NCBI RefSeq assembly: GCF_009725995.1
Contig: NZ_RCNS01000003.1
Location: forward strand, 999,130-1,063,129
Direction of reading: 5' to 3'
Origin: Zobellia laminariae
Lineage (GTDB): Bacteria; Bacteroidota; Bacteroidia; Flavobacteriales; Flavobacteriaceae
DNA length: 64,000 bases
Made by a program: the position numbers and the translations under genes. Below, in pieces: positions 8,783 through 17,684 of this stretch (positions within the stretch are counted from its first letter, which is position 1; each line of letters begins with the position of its first letter). The notes beneath the pieces were generated by a model. It was given only the letters and a program-made list of their open reading frames with translations, had not been told where the DNA came from and did no database searches.

Positions 8783-9112
8783 ATGGGATTAGCTAAAACT
8801 GAAATGTTTACAGACCTTCAAAATGAAATTGCACTTTATGCCAAGGTTTTTGGGCATCCTGCAAGAGTTTCTATTTTACAACATTTGTTTAAAATAAATG
8901 CCTGTGTTTGTGGAGATTTGGTAAATGAAATAGGTCTTGCCCAACCTACCATTTCACAACATTTAAAAGAACTCAAAAATCTAGGCCTTATACAAGGTAC
9001 CGTAGAAGGTACTAGCGTTTGTTATTGCATTCATAAAGAAAACTGGACGCAAATGAAAGAGGTTATGCTTAAATTCTTAGATCAAGACCTTCCCAAATCA
9101 GATTGTTGTTAA
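8783..9112 (+). CDS. arsR: ArsR-family metalloregulator
   Basis: A 109-residue winged-helix repressor, the usual size for ArsR/SmtB proteins. FGHPARVSILQHL (about 23-35) starts the DNA-binding domain, and LAQPTISQHLKELKNLGLI (about 51-69) is the recognition helix and following turn. Metal or arsenite sensing is suggested by Cys41 and Cys43 (ACVCGDLV, the classic ELCVCDL position), by Cys79 and Cys81, and by a Cys-Cys C-terminus. It heads an operon with the DUF6428-like gene, arsenate reductase and ACR3, and probably represses it through the palindromes at 8748 and 9130 until arsenite binds. The start is ATG at 8783. Confidence 0.9.
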   Translation: MGLAKTEMFTDLQNEIALYAKVFGHPARVSILQHLFKINACVCGDLVNEIGLAQPTISQHLKELKNLGLIQGTVEGTSVCYCIHKENWTQMKEVMLKFLDQDLPKSDCC

Positions 9113-9129
9113 AAAATTTAGATGCTTTT

Positions 9130-9145
9130 ATCGTAAAATTACAAT
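9130..9145 (+). promoter_or_regulatory. Second candidate ArsR operator
   Basis: ATCGTAAAATTACAAT matches the 8748 site at 13 of 16 bases and is itself an imperfect palindrome. It lies in the 47-base gap between arsR and the next gene. It may allow separate arsenite control of the resistance genes. Confidence 0.45.
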
Positions 9146-9159
9146 AAATAAATATTCAC

Positions 9160-9627
9160 ATGAAACTATCAGAAATTAAATCAGAGCTTTCAAAATTAGA
9201 TAAAATAGCTTTTCAATTACCCAACGGAGAGCTGGTTCCTAACCACTTTCATGTAACGGAAGTTGGTAAAATAACAAAGCACTTTATAGATTGCGGCGGA
9301 ACGGTTCGTAAAGAAGAAGTGGTGAACTTTCAGCTTTGGAATGCAGATGATTATGACCACAGACTACATCCCGAAAAATTAACCCACATTATAGAACTTT
9401 CCGAAAAAACCTTGGGTATAGGCGATCTGGATATTGAGGTGGAGTACCAAGGAGATACTATTGGCAAGTTTGGGTTAGATTTTGACGGCACCAATTTTCT
9501 TCTGACCACCAAACAGACGGATTGTCTTGCTAAAGATAATTGCGGTATTCCTGCCGAAAAAACAAAATTACAATTCACAGATTTAGGTCAAGGTAGTTCT
9601 TGTGATCCTAATAGCGGATGTTGTTAG
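9160..9627 (+). CDS. DUF6428-like protein of the ars operon with Cys-rich tail
   Basis: A 155-residue soluble protein of unknown function. I recognise it as the small family often placed between arsR and arsC in Bacteroidetes, annotated DUF6428. Residues about 15-110 form an alpha/beta body with conserved-looking NHFHVTEVGKITKHFIDCGG at 27-46 and WNADDYDHRLHPEKL at 60-74. The last 35 residues hold several Cys (TDCLAKDNC, then SSCDPNSGCC at the end), which could bind arsenite. A role as arsenic chaperone or detoxification helper is inference from the tail and the context. It lies 30 bases before the arsenate reductase gene. Confidence 0.7.
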   Translation: MKLSEIKSELSKLDKIAFQLPNGELVPNHFHVTEVGKITKHFIDCGGTVRKEEVVNFQLWNADDYDHRLHPEKLTHIIELSEKTLGIGDLDIEVEYQGDTIGKFGLDFDGTNFLLTTKQTDCLAKDNCGIPAEKTKLQFTDLGQGSSCDPNSGCC

Positions 9628-9657
9628 TCTAAATGTTTTATATATAAAAATAACCGA

Positions 9658-10275
9658 ATGAGCACTTTTGAAAAAATTGAAAACACCATCAGTTCTTTAA
9701 CCACCGATTCTATTTCAAACGAACGAAAAGAAACGTTACAACCTCTAATAGATTTTATACAAGATAAAGTCAGTACTAATGAAGAAATACGCCTAAATTT
9801 TATCTGTACCCATAACTCCCGCAGGAGTCACTTATCTCAAGTTTGGGCGCAGACCATGGCGTATCATTTCAATATTCAAAATGTTTTTTGTTATTCTGGA
9901 GGAACCGAGGCTACGGCTTTGTTTCCTATGGCTGCAAAGACTCTTGAGAATACCGGATTTGAAGTTGTAAAACGTTCCGATGACAAGAATCCCGTTTATA
10001 GTATTAAGTATGCTCCAAACGAACATCCTGTTATCTGTTTTTCGAAAACTTTAGATGATAATTTTAATCCACAATCAGGTTTTGCCGCTATTATGACGTG
10101 CAGCCAAGCAGATGGAGGTTGCCCTTTTATTGCAGGTGCGGAAAAGCGGATTCCAATTACTTTTGAAGACCCCAAGGTTTTTGACAACACACCACAGCAG
10201 GCCGAAAAGTATCACGAAAGAAGCATTCAAATTGCTACTGAACTCTACTTTGTTTTTTCAAAAATAAACGCATAG
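9658..10275 (+). CDS. arsC: Arsenate reductase, low-molecular-weight phosphatase type
   Basis: A 205-residue protein of the low-molecular-weight tyrosine phosphatase fold. The catalytic loop CX5R is C50-T-H-N-S-R-R56, followed by S. The general acid is likely the Asp of [10 protein letters not shown] near residue 170. In this family the nucleophilic Cys attacks arsenate and further thiols complete the reduction to arsenite. Candidates are C129 and C135 in [12 protein letters not shown] or an external thiol such as bacillithiol or thioredoxin. The protein is longer than the 130-140 residues of classic ArsC because of an N-terminal helical extension of about 40 residues. It is separated from acr3 by two bases, so translation is probably coupled. 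Confidence 0.87.
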   Translation: MSTFEKIENTISSLTTDSISNERKETLQPLIDFIQDKVSTNEEIRLNFICTHNSRRSHLSQVWAQTMAYHFNIQNVFCYSGGTEATALFPMAAKTLENTGFEVVKRSDDKNPVYSIKYAPNEHPVICFSKTLDDNFNPQSGFAAIMTCSQADGGCPFIAGAEKRIPITFEDPKVFDNTPQQAEKYHERSIQIATELYFVFSKINA

Positions 10276-10277
10276 AA

Positions 10278-11327
10278 ATGGCAAAAAAATTAAGCTTTCT
10301 AGATAGTTACTTAACCTTGTGGATTTTTGGCGCCATGATAGTTGGGGTTGGTATTGGTAATTTTTTTCCTAAGTTCCCTGAGCTCATAAATTCCGCCAGT
10401 AGCGGAACAACAAATATCCCTATTGCCATAGGTCTTATATTAATGATGTATCCTCCTTTGGCCAAGGTTAATTATGCGCTGCTGCCCAAAGTTTTTAGGA
10501 ATATAAAAATCTTATCTATCTCATTAATTTTGAATTGGATTATTGGTCCTGTCCTTATGTTTTTATTGGCTATTACCTTTCTTCAAGATTACCCTGAGTA
10601 TATGGTAGGTTTAATTTTAATAGGCCTTGCACGTTGCATTGCCATGGTCTTGGTCTGGAACGACCTTGCCGAAGGTAGCAGCGAATATGGAGCCGGTCTT
10701 GTTGCGTTAAATAGTATTTTCCAAGTGTTCGCCTATAGTTTTTACGCCTATATTTTTATAACCGTACTACCTCCCTATTTTGGTTTTGAAGGCGCCATTG
10801 TAGATATTTCTATTGGCACCATTGCAGAAAGTGTTGCCATTTATCTTGGGCTTCCTTTTATTCTGGGCATACTAAGTCGTTTTATTCTGGTGCGGTTAAA
10901 AGGCGAGGAATGGTATTCAAAAAAGTTCATTCCTACTATTTCTCCCATGACATTGATTGCCCTTCTTTTTACAATTGTCGTAATGTTTTCATTGAAAGGC
11001 GAATTGATTGTTGAAATACCTATGGATGTACTGATAATTGCCGTACCTCTACTAATTTATTTCGCCCTAATGTTTATCATCGGTTTCTTTGTAACTAAAG
11101 CAACAGGAGCAACGTATGACAAAACCACATCAGTTGCTTTCACCGCTGCAGGTAACAATTTTGAATTGGCCATTGCTGTTGCCATTGCCGTTTTTGGATT
11201 GAATTCTGGTCAGGCGTTTGCTGGGGTTATAGGTCCTTTGGTAGAAGTTCCCGCTTTAATACTGCTTGTTCGCGTTTCCTTTTGGCTTAGAAAAAAATAT
11301 TATAACAAGGAGAAAAATCTTGTTTGA
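10278..11327 (+). CDS. arsB: Arsenite efflux pump, ACR3 family
   Basis: A 349-residue inner-membrane protein with about ten membrane segments, the usual ACR3 size. The ACR3 signature is clear: the essential Cys in [18 protein letters not shown] (C120), [11 protein letters not shown] near 65-75 and [20 protein letters not shown] near 290-309. It exports arsenite made by the preceding reductase, using the proton motive force. Databases often call this gene arsB although it is not homologous to E. coli ArsB. The start lies two bases after the arsC stop. The operon appears to end here, with a long inverted repeat at 11343-11396. Confidence 0.93.
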   Translation: MAKKLSFLDSYLTLWIFGAMIVGVGIGNFFPKFPELINSASSGTTNIPIAIGLILMMYPPLAKVNYALLPKVFRNIKILSISLILNWIIGPVLMFLLAITFLQDYPEYMVGLILIGLARCIAMVLVWNDLAEGSSEYGAGLVALNSIFQVFAYSFYAYIFITVLPPYFGFEGAIVDISIGTIAESVAIYLGLPFILGILSRFILVRLKGEEWYSKKFIPTISPMTLIALLFTIVVMFSLKGELIVEIPMDVLIIAVPLLIYFALMFIIGFFVTKATGATYDKTTSVAFTAAGNNFELAIAVAIAVFGLNSGQAFAGVIGPLVEVPALILLVRVSFWLRKKYYNKEKNLV

Positions 11328-11342
11328 CGAACACTTTTAGTC

Positions 11343-11396
11343 TACCGTTATTATCATAATAAACATGTCTTTTATAAAGCTGTGATAGTAACGGTA
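11343..11396 (+). repeat. Long inverted repeat after the ars operon
   Basis: TACCGTTATTATCA (11343-11356) pairs with TGATAGTAACGGTA (11383-11396) with one mismatch and a 26-base loop. There is no T-run, so it may protect the 3' end or bind a protein rather than terminate transcription on its own. Confidence 0.5.
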
Positions 11397-11517
11397 TTCC
11401 TTTGAATAAATTAACTAAATATTTGTTTAACGGATTAACAAGTCCTCTTCAATTTTGATTGATTACCTTAACAAGAAATGATATCTTGCACAGATATTTT
11501 TTAAGGACGCAAAAGGA

Positions 11518-12978
11518 ATGAATCTTACCATTGAAAATATTGTCTTAATTGGCTCTTTACTGCTATTCATTAGTATAATAGTAGGTAAAACATCATACAA
11601 ATTTGGAGTTCCTACCTTATTGCTTTTCCTTATCATCGGAATGTTGGCCGGTTCTGAAGGTATAGGAGGTATTGTTTTTGACGATCCAAAAATTGCCCAA
11701 TTTATTGGTGTAGTATCATTAAATTTTATCCTCTTCTCTGGAGGTTTAGACACTAGTTGGCCAGCCGTAAAACCAATTCTTAAAGAAGGTATTCTACTTT
11801 CTACCTTAGGTGTATTACTCACCGCAGTATCCTTAGGTGTTTTTGTACATTTTGTTACAGATTTCACCATTTATGAAAGTTTACTACTAGGGTCTATCGT
11901 TTCTTCTACTGATGCCGCAGCAGTTTTCTCTATTTTAAGAGGTAAGAGTCTTGCTTTGAAAACGAATCTTAGACCAACCCTAGAGCTAGAAAGTGGTAGT
12001 AACGACCCCATGGCTTATGTACTTACCATTGCTTTTCTTTCTTTGGTAGTGAACAAAGACCAAAGTTTAATGTCCATCATTCCCCTTTTCCTGCAACAAA
12101 TGATTCTTGGTGGCGCGGCAGGCTTCGGTTTTGGTAAGTTGAGCAAACTGGTTATAAACAAAATTAGACTCGATTTTGAAGGTCTCTATCCCGTATTGGT
12201 TATTGCTCTAATGTTTATCACCTTTTCCGCAACTGATTTTATTGGTGGTAACGGATTCTTGGCAATTTACATCTGTGCCGTTTATTTAGGTAATCAAGAC
12301 CTTATCCATAAAAAAACCATCTTTCGTATGTTTGATGGTCTGGCTTGGTTAATGCAAATTGTACTCTTCCTTACCTTAGGACTTTTAGTTTTCCCTAGTC
12401 ATGTTGTGCCTTACATAGGTATTGGTCTAACCATTTCTCTGTTCTTGATTTTTATAGCAAGACCAGTTGGTGTATTTATTAGCCTCATGTTCATTAAGAT
12501 GAAACTGCGAAGGCGTTTCTATATTTCTTGGGTCGGGCTCCGTGGTGCCGTTCCTATTGTATTCGCAACCTACCCCCTTTTGGCAGGCATTGATAAAGCG
12601 CATATCATTTTCAACATCGTATTCTTTATTTCGGTTACATCGGTACTTATACAAGGAACAACGCTAGCGTTAGTTGCCAAATGGCTGAATGTTGGCCTTC
12701 CTGAAAAATCCAAACGTATTTACGAAAAAGAGAAATTCCTTGAGGAAATACCTAAGGCCGTAATGAAAGAAATTGTCATTACACCCCAATGTTTTGCCGT
12801 AAATAAAAAGATAGTTGATTTGAGTTTTCCAAAGAATGCCATCATTGCTATGATTAAAAGAGCAGATGTCTATATTACTCCAAATGGGTCTACGGTTATT
12901 GAAAGTGGCGATACTTTGGTAGTTCTTTCCGACAATATGGAAGGTCTTGACCAGGTTCAAGAATGTTTAAATCAATAA
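11518..12978 (+). CDS. K+(Na+)/H+ antiporter NhaP2/CvrA type with RCK_C domain
   Basis: A 486-residue inner-membrane antiporter. Residues 1-385 have about 12 membrane segments with CPA1 motifs: SSTDAAAVFSIL near 128-139 and LELESGSNDPMAY near 158-170, which hold the ion-binding acidic residues. GLRGAVPIVFATYP near 340 is also typical. Residues about 415-486 (PKNAIIAMIKRADVYITPNGSTVIESGDTLVVLSD) form a TrkA-C/RCK_C ligand-binding domain. It should exchange potassium or sodium for protons and aid pH or osmotic balance. A TTG-N20-TATCTTG pair at 11459-11488 is a plausible promoter, separating it from the ars operon. Confidence 0.9.
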   Translation: MNLTIENIVLIGSLLLFISIIVGKTSYKFGVPTLLLFLIIGMLAGSEGIGGIVFDDPKIAQFIGVVSLNFILFSGGLDTSWPAVKPILKEGILLSTLGVLLTAVSLGVFVHFVTDFTIYESLLLGSIVSSTDAAAVFSILRGKSLALKTNLRPTLELESGSNDPMAYVLTIAFLSLVVNKDQSLMSIIPLFLQQMILGGAAGFGFGKLSKLVINKIRLDFEGLYPVLVIALMFITFSATDFIGGNGFLAIYICAVYLGNQDLIHKKTIFRMFDGLAWLMQIVLFLTLGLLVFPSHVVPYIGIGLTISLFLIFIARPVGVFISLMFIKMKLRRRFYISWVGLRGAVPIVFATYPLLAGIDKAHIIFNIVFFISVTSVLIQGTTLALVAKWLNVGLPEKSKRIYEKEKFLEEIPKAVMKEIVITPQCFAVNKKIVDLSFPKNAIIAMIKRADVYITPNGSTVIESGDTLVVLSDNMEGLDQVQECLNQ

Positions 12979-12991
12979 CATTTTTTTAGCA

Positions 12992-13019
12992 TTTGCGAAT
13001 CAATATAATTTTACCTTTG
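12992..13019 (+). promoter_or_regulatory. Promoter for the 13025 gene
   Basis: A TTTG element at 12992-12995 and a perfect -7 box TACCTTTG at 13012-13019, with 16 bases between. The ATG at 13025 begins six bases after the box, so the mRNA may be leaderless. Confidence 0.55.
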
Positions 13020-13024
13020 TGCCG

Positions 13025-13393
13025 ATGAAATCGGTTAAACAGCTATTTGGTTTATTCATGCTCACAGCAATTTATTGCTGCGCCATTGGCATGGGCCTAA
13101 ATCCCGACCGAACCATTACGGCAGAAAATAGTAGTAATCATTCTCAAAAAGAATCGGTTTCTGCGGTTAATGCTAAGCTCTATTGTCATACTTCAGAGTC
13201 TGAAACTATAATAGACGCCCCGTCTAACAGCACGCCAAATCCTCTTGAAGGGTCATACAAACTTTGGGGAACACAAAGAATTAGCGACCGTGTTTTTGAA
13301 AGTACATTGGCGCAATACACTCGGTTTTCGCAGAACCTCCTTATTTCTAAGCGAAAGGCAGATATTATATTCCCTTTTCATTACTTCTGGTAA
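13025..13393 (+). CDS. Hypothetical small exported protein
   Basis: A 122-residue protein of no family I recognise. The N-terminus has a short hydrophobic segment (LFGLFMLTAIYCCAIGMGL) that could be a signal peptide or membrane anchor. The Cys-Cys there does not form a good lipobox. The rest is polar and Ser/Asn-rich, ending in the aromatic tail FPFHYFW. An upstream in-frame GTG at 13019 lies inside the -7 box, so ATG at 13025 is the better start. It precedes another small membrane protein in the same direction. Confidence 0.55.
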   Translation: MKSVKQLFGLFMLTAIYCCAIGMGLNPDRTITAENSSNHSQKESVSAVNAKLYCHTSESETIIDAPSNSTPNPLEGSYKLWGTQRISDRVFESTLAQYTRFSQNLLISKRKADIIFPFHYFW

Positions 13394-13496
13394 ATCCGTT
13401 TTTTTAAGTAAACGACGCCAAATTTCTTGTTTGGCACTTTAAACATTGGGCTTGCACTACGCATTGCCCCATTTACCAATTTTAAAACTTAGAAAA

Positions 13497-13982
13497 ATGA
13501 ATTTAGATTTCGGCACAACCCTTATTGGGGCCATATCAGCAGTAATATGTGTAACTCCTTTTGTTTTAGTTACCAGAAGTGTAAAGAAAAAAGAAAAAGA
13601 AATGCTCCGTTCGTTGACTGATTTTGCAGATCGAGACAATTGCAAAATAAACGAACATGAATACGTGGGCGATTTTATAATAGGAATGGACACCAATAAA
13701 AAGGTTGTCTTTTTCTATAAAGAAGAAAGAAATGAAATAGAAAAACTATCCGTTGACTTGAAAGATGTGAAAAGTTGCAAAGCATCCAAAATAGGAAAGT
13801 CCGTTCGTAACAATGGAAAAGTAGAACAGACCATAGAACGTATTGAATTGGTTTTCTCTACCAAACCAACCGCAGGTCGTGATGTTGTTTTTGAGCTTTA
13901 TAACTCTCAGAACAACTTGCAACTAAACGGAGAGCTACAAACAGCCGAAAAATGGGCTAAAATGGTCAACGACATCGTTTAA
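13497..13982 (+). CDS. Hypothetical membrane-anchored protein
   Basis: A 161-residue protein with one N-terminal membrane segment (TLIGAISAVICVTPFVLVT, about 6-24) followed by KKKEKE and a soluble domain. The domain has a beta-rich pattern (NEHEYVGDFIIGMDTNKKVVFFYKEE, then VDLKDVKSCKASK, then IERIELVFSTK, then VVFELYNS) and an ending EKWAKMVNDIV. This looks like a pleckstrin-homology-like or short beta-barrel fold, but I do not recognise the family. ATG 13497, just after AGAAAA, is preferred over an upstream TTG at 13446. It ends 21 bases before a strong bidirectional terminator. Confidence 0.7.
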   Translation: MNLDFGTTLIGAISAVICVTPFVLVTRSVKKKEKEMLRSLTDFADRDNCKINEHEYVGDFIIGMDTNKKVVFFYKEERNEIEKLSVDLKDVKSCKASKIGKSVRNNGKVEQTIERIELVFSTKPTAGRDVVFELYNSQNNLQLNGELQTAEKWAKMVNDIV

Positions 13983-14003
13983 TTTATAATTATGATGGAA
14001 TAT

Positions 14004-14043
14004 AAAAAGCCCCACAGCTTGCTAGCATGCTGTGGGGCTTTTT
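14004..14043. terminator. Bidirectional terminator between convergent genes
   Basis: A 15-bp perfect stem, AAAAAGCCCCACAGC (14004-14018) and GCTGTGGGGCTTTTT (14029-14043), with a 10-base loop. It serves the plus-strand gene ending at 13982 and the galactonate operon ending at 14060. Confidence 0.9.
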
Positions 14044-14059
14044 ATTTCTTAAAGAGTAT

Positions 14060-15058
14060 TTATTTGAGCGAAACGCTCAATACATAATCATCAGCAGTCA
14101 GGTAAAGAATTTTCTCATCCTTCCCAAAAACACAATTAGCGGTCTTTTCACCAGTATGTATTCTAGCTATAGCCTTTCCTGATTCATTAAAAAGCCAAAC
14201 ACCCCCAGGACCTGTAGCAAATAAATAGCCTTTACTATGCATTTTCATACCGTCTGGCAAGCCTTGCTGTCCTTCTTGCCCTACTAGCTCGGTTACATCA
14301 TAAAATAGCTTTTTATTACCGACCTTACCTGGTGCAAAAATATCATATTGGTACCAAACGGCATGTTCTGGATTAGATACGGACACATAAAGTTTAGAGC
14401 CATCATTATTCATTGCAATGCCATTAGGTCTGGACAACTTGTCCACCAAAACAATTTCACCGGTAGCTTGTAAACAGTAAACTCCTTGGTAATCCAGTTC
14501 TTTTTGTTCGTCATCCATTTGTTTTGGTAGCCCATATGGTGGATCTGTAAAATATAGGTTCCCCTCGGCATCAAAAACTCCGTCGTTGGGACTATTAAAA
14601 CGTTTCTCCTCAAAAGAGTCCGTTAATGCTTCATACTCTGCTTTTGGAGCATTCAATGTACTTTTCATTTTAGCCACCCGTCTTTCACCATGCTGCATTA
14701 AAACCAGTTCTCCATTAGGACTTAAGAGCAATCCGTTAGAACCCGGTTCTGCTCCATAATCACTTTCACCTAAATAGCCAGAAGGTTTTAAGTACTCACT
14801 AGTTTTTCCTGAAGCATCAATTTTAAAGACTGTGTTGTTCGGTATATCCGAAAATAGGAGATAATCACCATCGGCAATCCACAACGGACCTTCCGTCCAA
14901 GTAAATCCGCTTCCTATTACTTTTATTTCAGCATTACTATCAATGACCTGCAAAGCTTCGTCTTCAAGAATTTCAACTGAAAAAGCCTGTTTCTGATTTT
15001 GAGAAACGATTGTAAGATGAAGACTAAATGCAAAAACGAACACAAAAATTCTATTCAT
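14060..15058 (-). CDS. Exported SMP-30/gluconolactonase-family lactonase
   Basis: A 332-residue six-bladed propeller protein with a signal peptide (MNRIFVFVFAFSLHLTIVSQ). The SMP-30 motifs are present: TEGPLWIADGDYLLFSDIP near 55-75, with the metal-binding Glu, FNSPNDGVFDAEGNLYFTDPPYG near 155-177, SRPNGIAMNNDGSKLYVS near 210 and LPDGMKMHSKGYLFATG near 270. The family hydrolyses sugar lactones with a divalent metal. As the third gene of an operon with GntP and DgoD it most likely opens galactonolactone in the periplasm to galactonate. The start is the ATG at 15058 that gives the signal peptide. An ATG 39 bases upstream would spoil it and overlap the permease gene. Confidence 0.87.
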   Translation of the reverse strand: MNRIFVFVFAFSLHLTIVSQNQKQAFSVEILEDEALQVIDSNAEIKVIGSGFTWTEGPLWIADGDYLLFSDIPNNTVFKIDASGKTSEYLKPSGYLGESDYGAEPGSNGLLLSPNGELVLMQHGERRVAKMKSTLNAPKAEYEALTDSFEEKRFNSPNDGVFDAEGNLYFTDPPYGLPKQMDDEQKELDYQGVYCLQATGEIVLVDKLSRPNGIAMNNDGSKLYVSVSNPEHAVWYQYDIFAPGKVGNKKLFYDVTELVGQEGQQGLPDGMKMHSKGYLFATGPGGVWLFNESGKAIARIHTGEKTANCVFGKDEKILYLTADDYVLSVSLK

Positions 15059-15093
15059 AATTAATTCTTTAAAAATGGAATATCGATTTAATA

Positions 15094-16416
15094 TCAACTT
15101 ATAATTTTTGAAATACAGAATATTACCGCAATCGCCGAAGTACCCAAAATAAAAGTACCAACAGTATGTATCTGGTTTCCTTGTTTAACATCCATACCCG
15201 TTAACTGCGTGAGTACCCAAAAGAAACTATCATTGGCATGAGAGACTACGGTTGAACCTGCTCCAATAGCTAGAACAGTCATAGTTCTCATAAAGGTTTC
15301 ATCCAACCCAAGGGCGGGCATCATGGGAGCTACAATGGAGGCCGTGGTTATTAAAGCTACCGTAGAAGAACCCTGTGTGGTCTTTAAACAGGCTGCCAGT
15401 AAAAATGGAAAAAACAGACCAATAGTCATATCCGAAAAGCTCTCGGTAATCATTTCTGCAAACCCTGAATTTTGGAGCATGGCCCCAAATATGCCACCTG
15501 CACCGGTAATCAATATAATAGGAGCTGCAATTCGTAATGCATCGCCCAACCAACCTGTCGCCGAATATACGCGCTGATCCAACTTTTCGGGAAGAAGTAA
15601 AGAAAGTATTACTCCTATTAAAAGAGCAATAACAGGCGTACCTAAAAAAGTTATAACAGGATAAATAACCACCCCTGTCATATCTAGCTCAGGATAATCA
15701 AAAACAGATTTTAAAACAATTAGAATTATAGGTACGATGATGCACAGTAAGGATAGTGATAATTTTGGTCTGTGAACCACATCCGGAGCAGCTTCCATCT
15801 TTATAGGAATATTTATTTTAGAAGCTATTTTGGTTGCAAAAATGTAGCAACTTACCAATGACAATGAGCTAACAATCAATCCCCATAAAATTACACTACC
15901 CAATTCTGCATTCAAAATTCCCGCCGCTGCAATGGGCCCTGGTGTTGGCGGCACCATTACATGGGTTGCCATGAGACCTAATGCCAATGCTGCGGTAGTA
16001 CCTGCAAAAGAAACTTTAGCTTTTTCTGAAAGTGCCTTGTTCAAAGAACTCATGATAATAAAAGCACTGTCTGCAAAAACGGGAATCGAAAGAAGATACC
16101 CCGTTAACATCATGGCTAAATGAATAGATTTCTCACCAATTAGCTGAACCATGCGTGTAGCAATAACCATTGCCCCTCCAGATTTTTCTAAAATCGTACC
16201 GATTGCCACACCAAAAAAAATGATGAGACCAATCTTACCCATTATACTACCAAAGCCATTATTGACAGAATCAATAATGGCTTCAGCACTCATTCCAGTT
16301 ATGAATCCATAGCCAATAGCAGCTAGTAATAACACAAAAAATGGATGAATTTTCCAGCGAACAATCCCCAAAATAATAAACGCAAGGGCACAGATCAAAG
16401 CTACTACATAGAGCAT
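15094..16416 (-). CDS. GntP-family gluconate/galactonate permease
   Basis: A 440-residue inner-membrane protein with about 12 membrane segments, the usual GntP length. Family marks include the GFGSIMGKIGLIIFFGVAIG block near 55-73, PVFADSAFIIMSSLNKAL near 112, MVPPTPGPIAAA near 155-166, CLKTTQGSSTVALITTA near 345 and SHANDSFFWVLTQLTGM near 392-408. GntP transporters import gluconate and related sugar acids with protons. The neighbouring dgoD suggests D-galactonate as the substrate. It lies between dgoD (68 bases upstream) and the lactonase gene (35 bases downstream), so the three are probably co-transcribed. Confidence 0.9.
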   Translation of the reverse strand: MLYVVALICALAFIILGIVRWKIHPFFVLLLAAIGYGFITGMSAEAIIDSVNNGFGSIMGKIGLIIFFGVAIGTILEKSGGAMVIATRMVQLIGEKSIHLAMMLTGYLLSIPVFADSAFIIMSSLNKALSEKAKVSFAGTTAALALGLMATHVMVPPTPGPIAAAGILNAELGSVILWGLIVSSLSLVSCYIFATKIASKINIPIKMEAAPDVVHRPKLSLSLLCIIVPIILIVLKSVFDYPELDMTGVVIYPVITFLGTPVIALLIGVILSLLLPEKLDQRVYSATGWLGDALRIAAPIILITGAGGIFGAMLQNSGFAEMITESFSDMTIGLFFPFLLAACLKTTQGSSTVALITTASIVAPMMPALGLDETFMRTMTVLAIGAGSTVVSHANDSFFWVLTQLTGMDVKQGNQIHTVGTFILGTSAIAVIFCISKIIS

Positions 16417-16484
16417 ATTGGTTGATTAAGGTTATCCGAATTTAATAACTAAATCATTCAAAACCTGCAATTTAAATCTGTTTT

Positions 16485-17642
16485 TTACCACTCGGCAAAA
16501 CTACCGTCTTCATTTCTCCATACCGGGTTTGACCAGTTATGGCCAATTTTCTGACCTTCTCTTAGTTTTTCTTCATTCATATCTACGCCCAGACCTGGCT
16601 TTTTAAGAAGCTCTATGTACCCATCTTTTAGATCAAAAATTTCAGGATTATCCATATAATCTAACAAATCAAAACCTTTATTGTAATGTATACCCAAGCT
16701 ACTTTCTTGAATTACGGCGTTAATAGAATTAAAATCTACATGTAGGCATGAAGCTAGAGCAACAGGGCCCAGCGGGCAATGAGGAGCCAAAGCAACATCA
16801 TAAGCTTCTGCCATAGCAGCAATTCTACGTACTTCAGAAATACCGCCAGCGTGACTTAAATCTGGTTGGATGATATCTACCGTGCCTTTGTGTAGAAGTT
16901 CTTTAAAATCCCAACGGGAAAACATACGCTCTCCTGTTGCAATAGGAATACTGGTATATGGATAAATATGATCAAAAGCTTCTTTGTTCTCGCTCAGCAC
17001 CGGTTCTTCAATAAACATAGGATTATATGGTGACAATTCGTCAATTAAACGCTTGACCATACCTTTGTGTATTCTTCCATGAAAATCCAGGCCAATGTCT
17101 AACGTATCTCCAAATTCCTCTCGAAGCAATCTAATATTATCTGCAACGGTTCTAATTTTCTGTAAAGAATCTATCCAAGCAAAAGCACCTGTAGCATTCA
17201 TTTTTACAGCCTTGTAACCTTGTTCTACTTTTTCGCGAGCTTGCTCAAGAACAACTTCTGGGTGATCACCACCAATCCAACAATACATTTTCATTTTCTG
17301 GCGTACAGCTCCTCCCAAAAGGTCATAAACAGGTACACCAAGGTGTTTTCCTTTAATATCCCAAAGGGCTTGATCAATTCCAGAAATAGCACTCATAAGA
17401 ATAGGACCTCCACGGTAAAAACCTCCTCCGTAAAGTGTTTGCCAAATATCCTCAATATCATTTGCTGACCGACCAATAAGGTATTGTGATAGTTCTTGAA
17501 CACAGGCTTCTACTGTAGCAGCCTTACCCTCAACAACAGGTTCTCCCCAACCTATGATACCACTTTTTGTGGTTATTTTGAGAAAAAGCCAACGTGGTGG
17601 CACTTTAAAAAGTTCTATTTTTTCAATTCGCAAGTCATCCAT
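16485..17642 (-). CDS. dgoD: D-galactonate dehydratase
   Basis: A 385-residue enolase-superfamily enzyme that aligns along its length with E. coli DgoD. All active-site residues are in place: metal ligands D186, E212 and E238, the His of LDFHGR (H188) and the catalytic His of LAPHCPLGP (H288). Shared blocks include FYRGGPILMSAISGIDQALWD and GERMFSRWDFK. It removes water from D-galactonate to give 2-keto-3-deoxygalactonate in the DeLey-Doudoroff-type route. The kinase and aldolase for later steps are not in this window. It is the first gene of the minus-strand operon, with a palindrome 43 bases upstream. Confidence 0.95.
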   Translation of the reverse strand: MDDLRIEKIELFKVPPRWLFLKITTKSGIIGWGEPVVEGKAATVEACVQELSQYLIGRSANDIEDIWQTLYGGGFYRGGPILMSAISGIDQALWDIKGKHLGVPVYDLLGGAVRQKMKMYCWIGGDHPEVVLEQAREKVEQGYKAVKMNATGAFAWIDSLQKIRTVADNIRLLREEFGDTLDIGLDFHGRIHKGMVKRLIDELSPYNPMFIEEPVLSENKEAFDHIYPYTSIPIATGERMFSRWDFKELLHKGTVDIIQPDLSHAGGISEVRRIAAMAEAYDVALAPHCPLGPVALASCLHVDFNSINAVIQESSLGIHYNKGFDLLDYMDNPEIFDLKDGYIELLKKPGLGVDMNEEKLREGQKIGHNWSNPVWRNEDGSFAEW

Positions 17643-17684
17643 AGTAGTCTACTAAAGTTCTTAAGGTTGATTGATTAAATTTAA

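Noticed and set aside
8783..11327. Ars genes as part of a mobile resistance island
   Set aside because: No transposase, integrase, direct repeat or composition shift is seen around the operon.
11463..11870. A 135-codon minus-strand frame opposite the antiporter gene
   Set aside because: It is antisense to a clear NhaP2-type gene and has no recognisable protein features.
13245..13442. A second plus-strand frame overlapping the 13025 gene
   Set aside because: It begins inside the 13025 gene in another frame and has no promoter of its own. The 13025 frame fits the promoter better.
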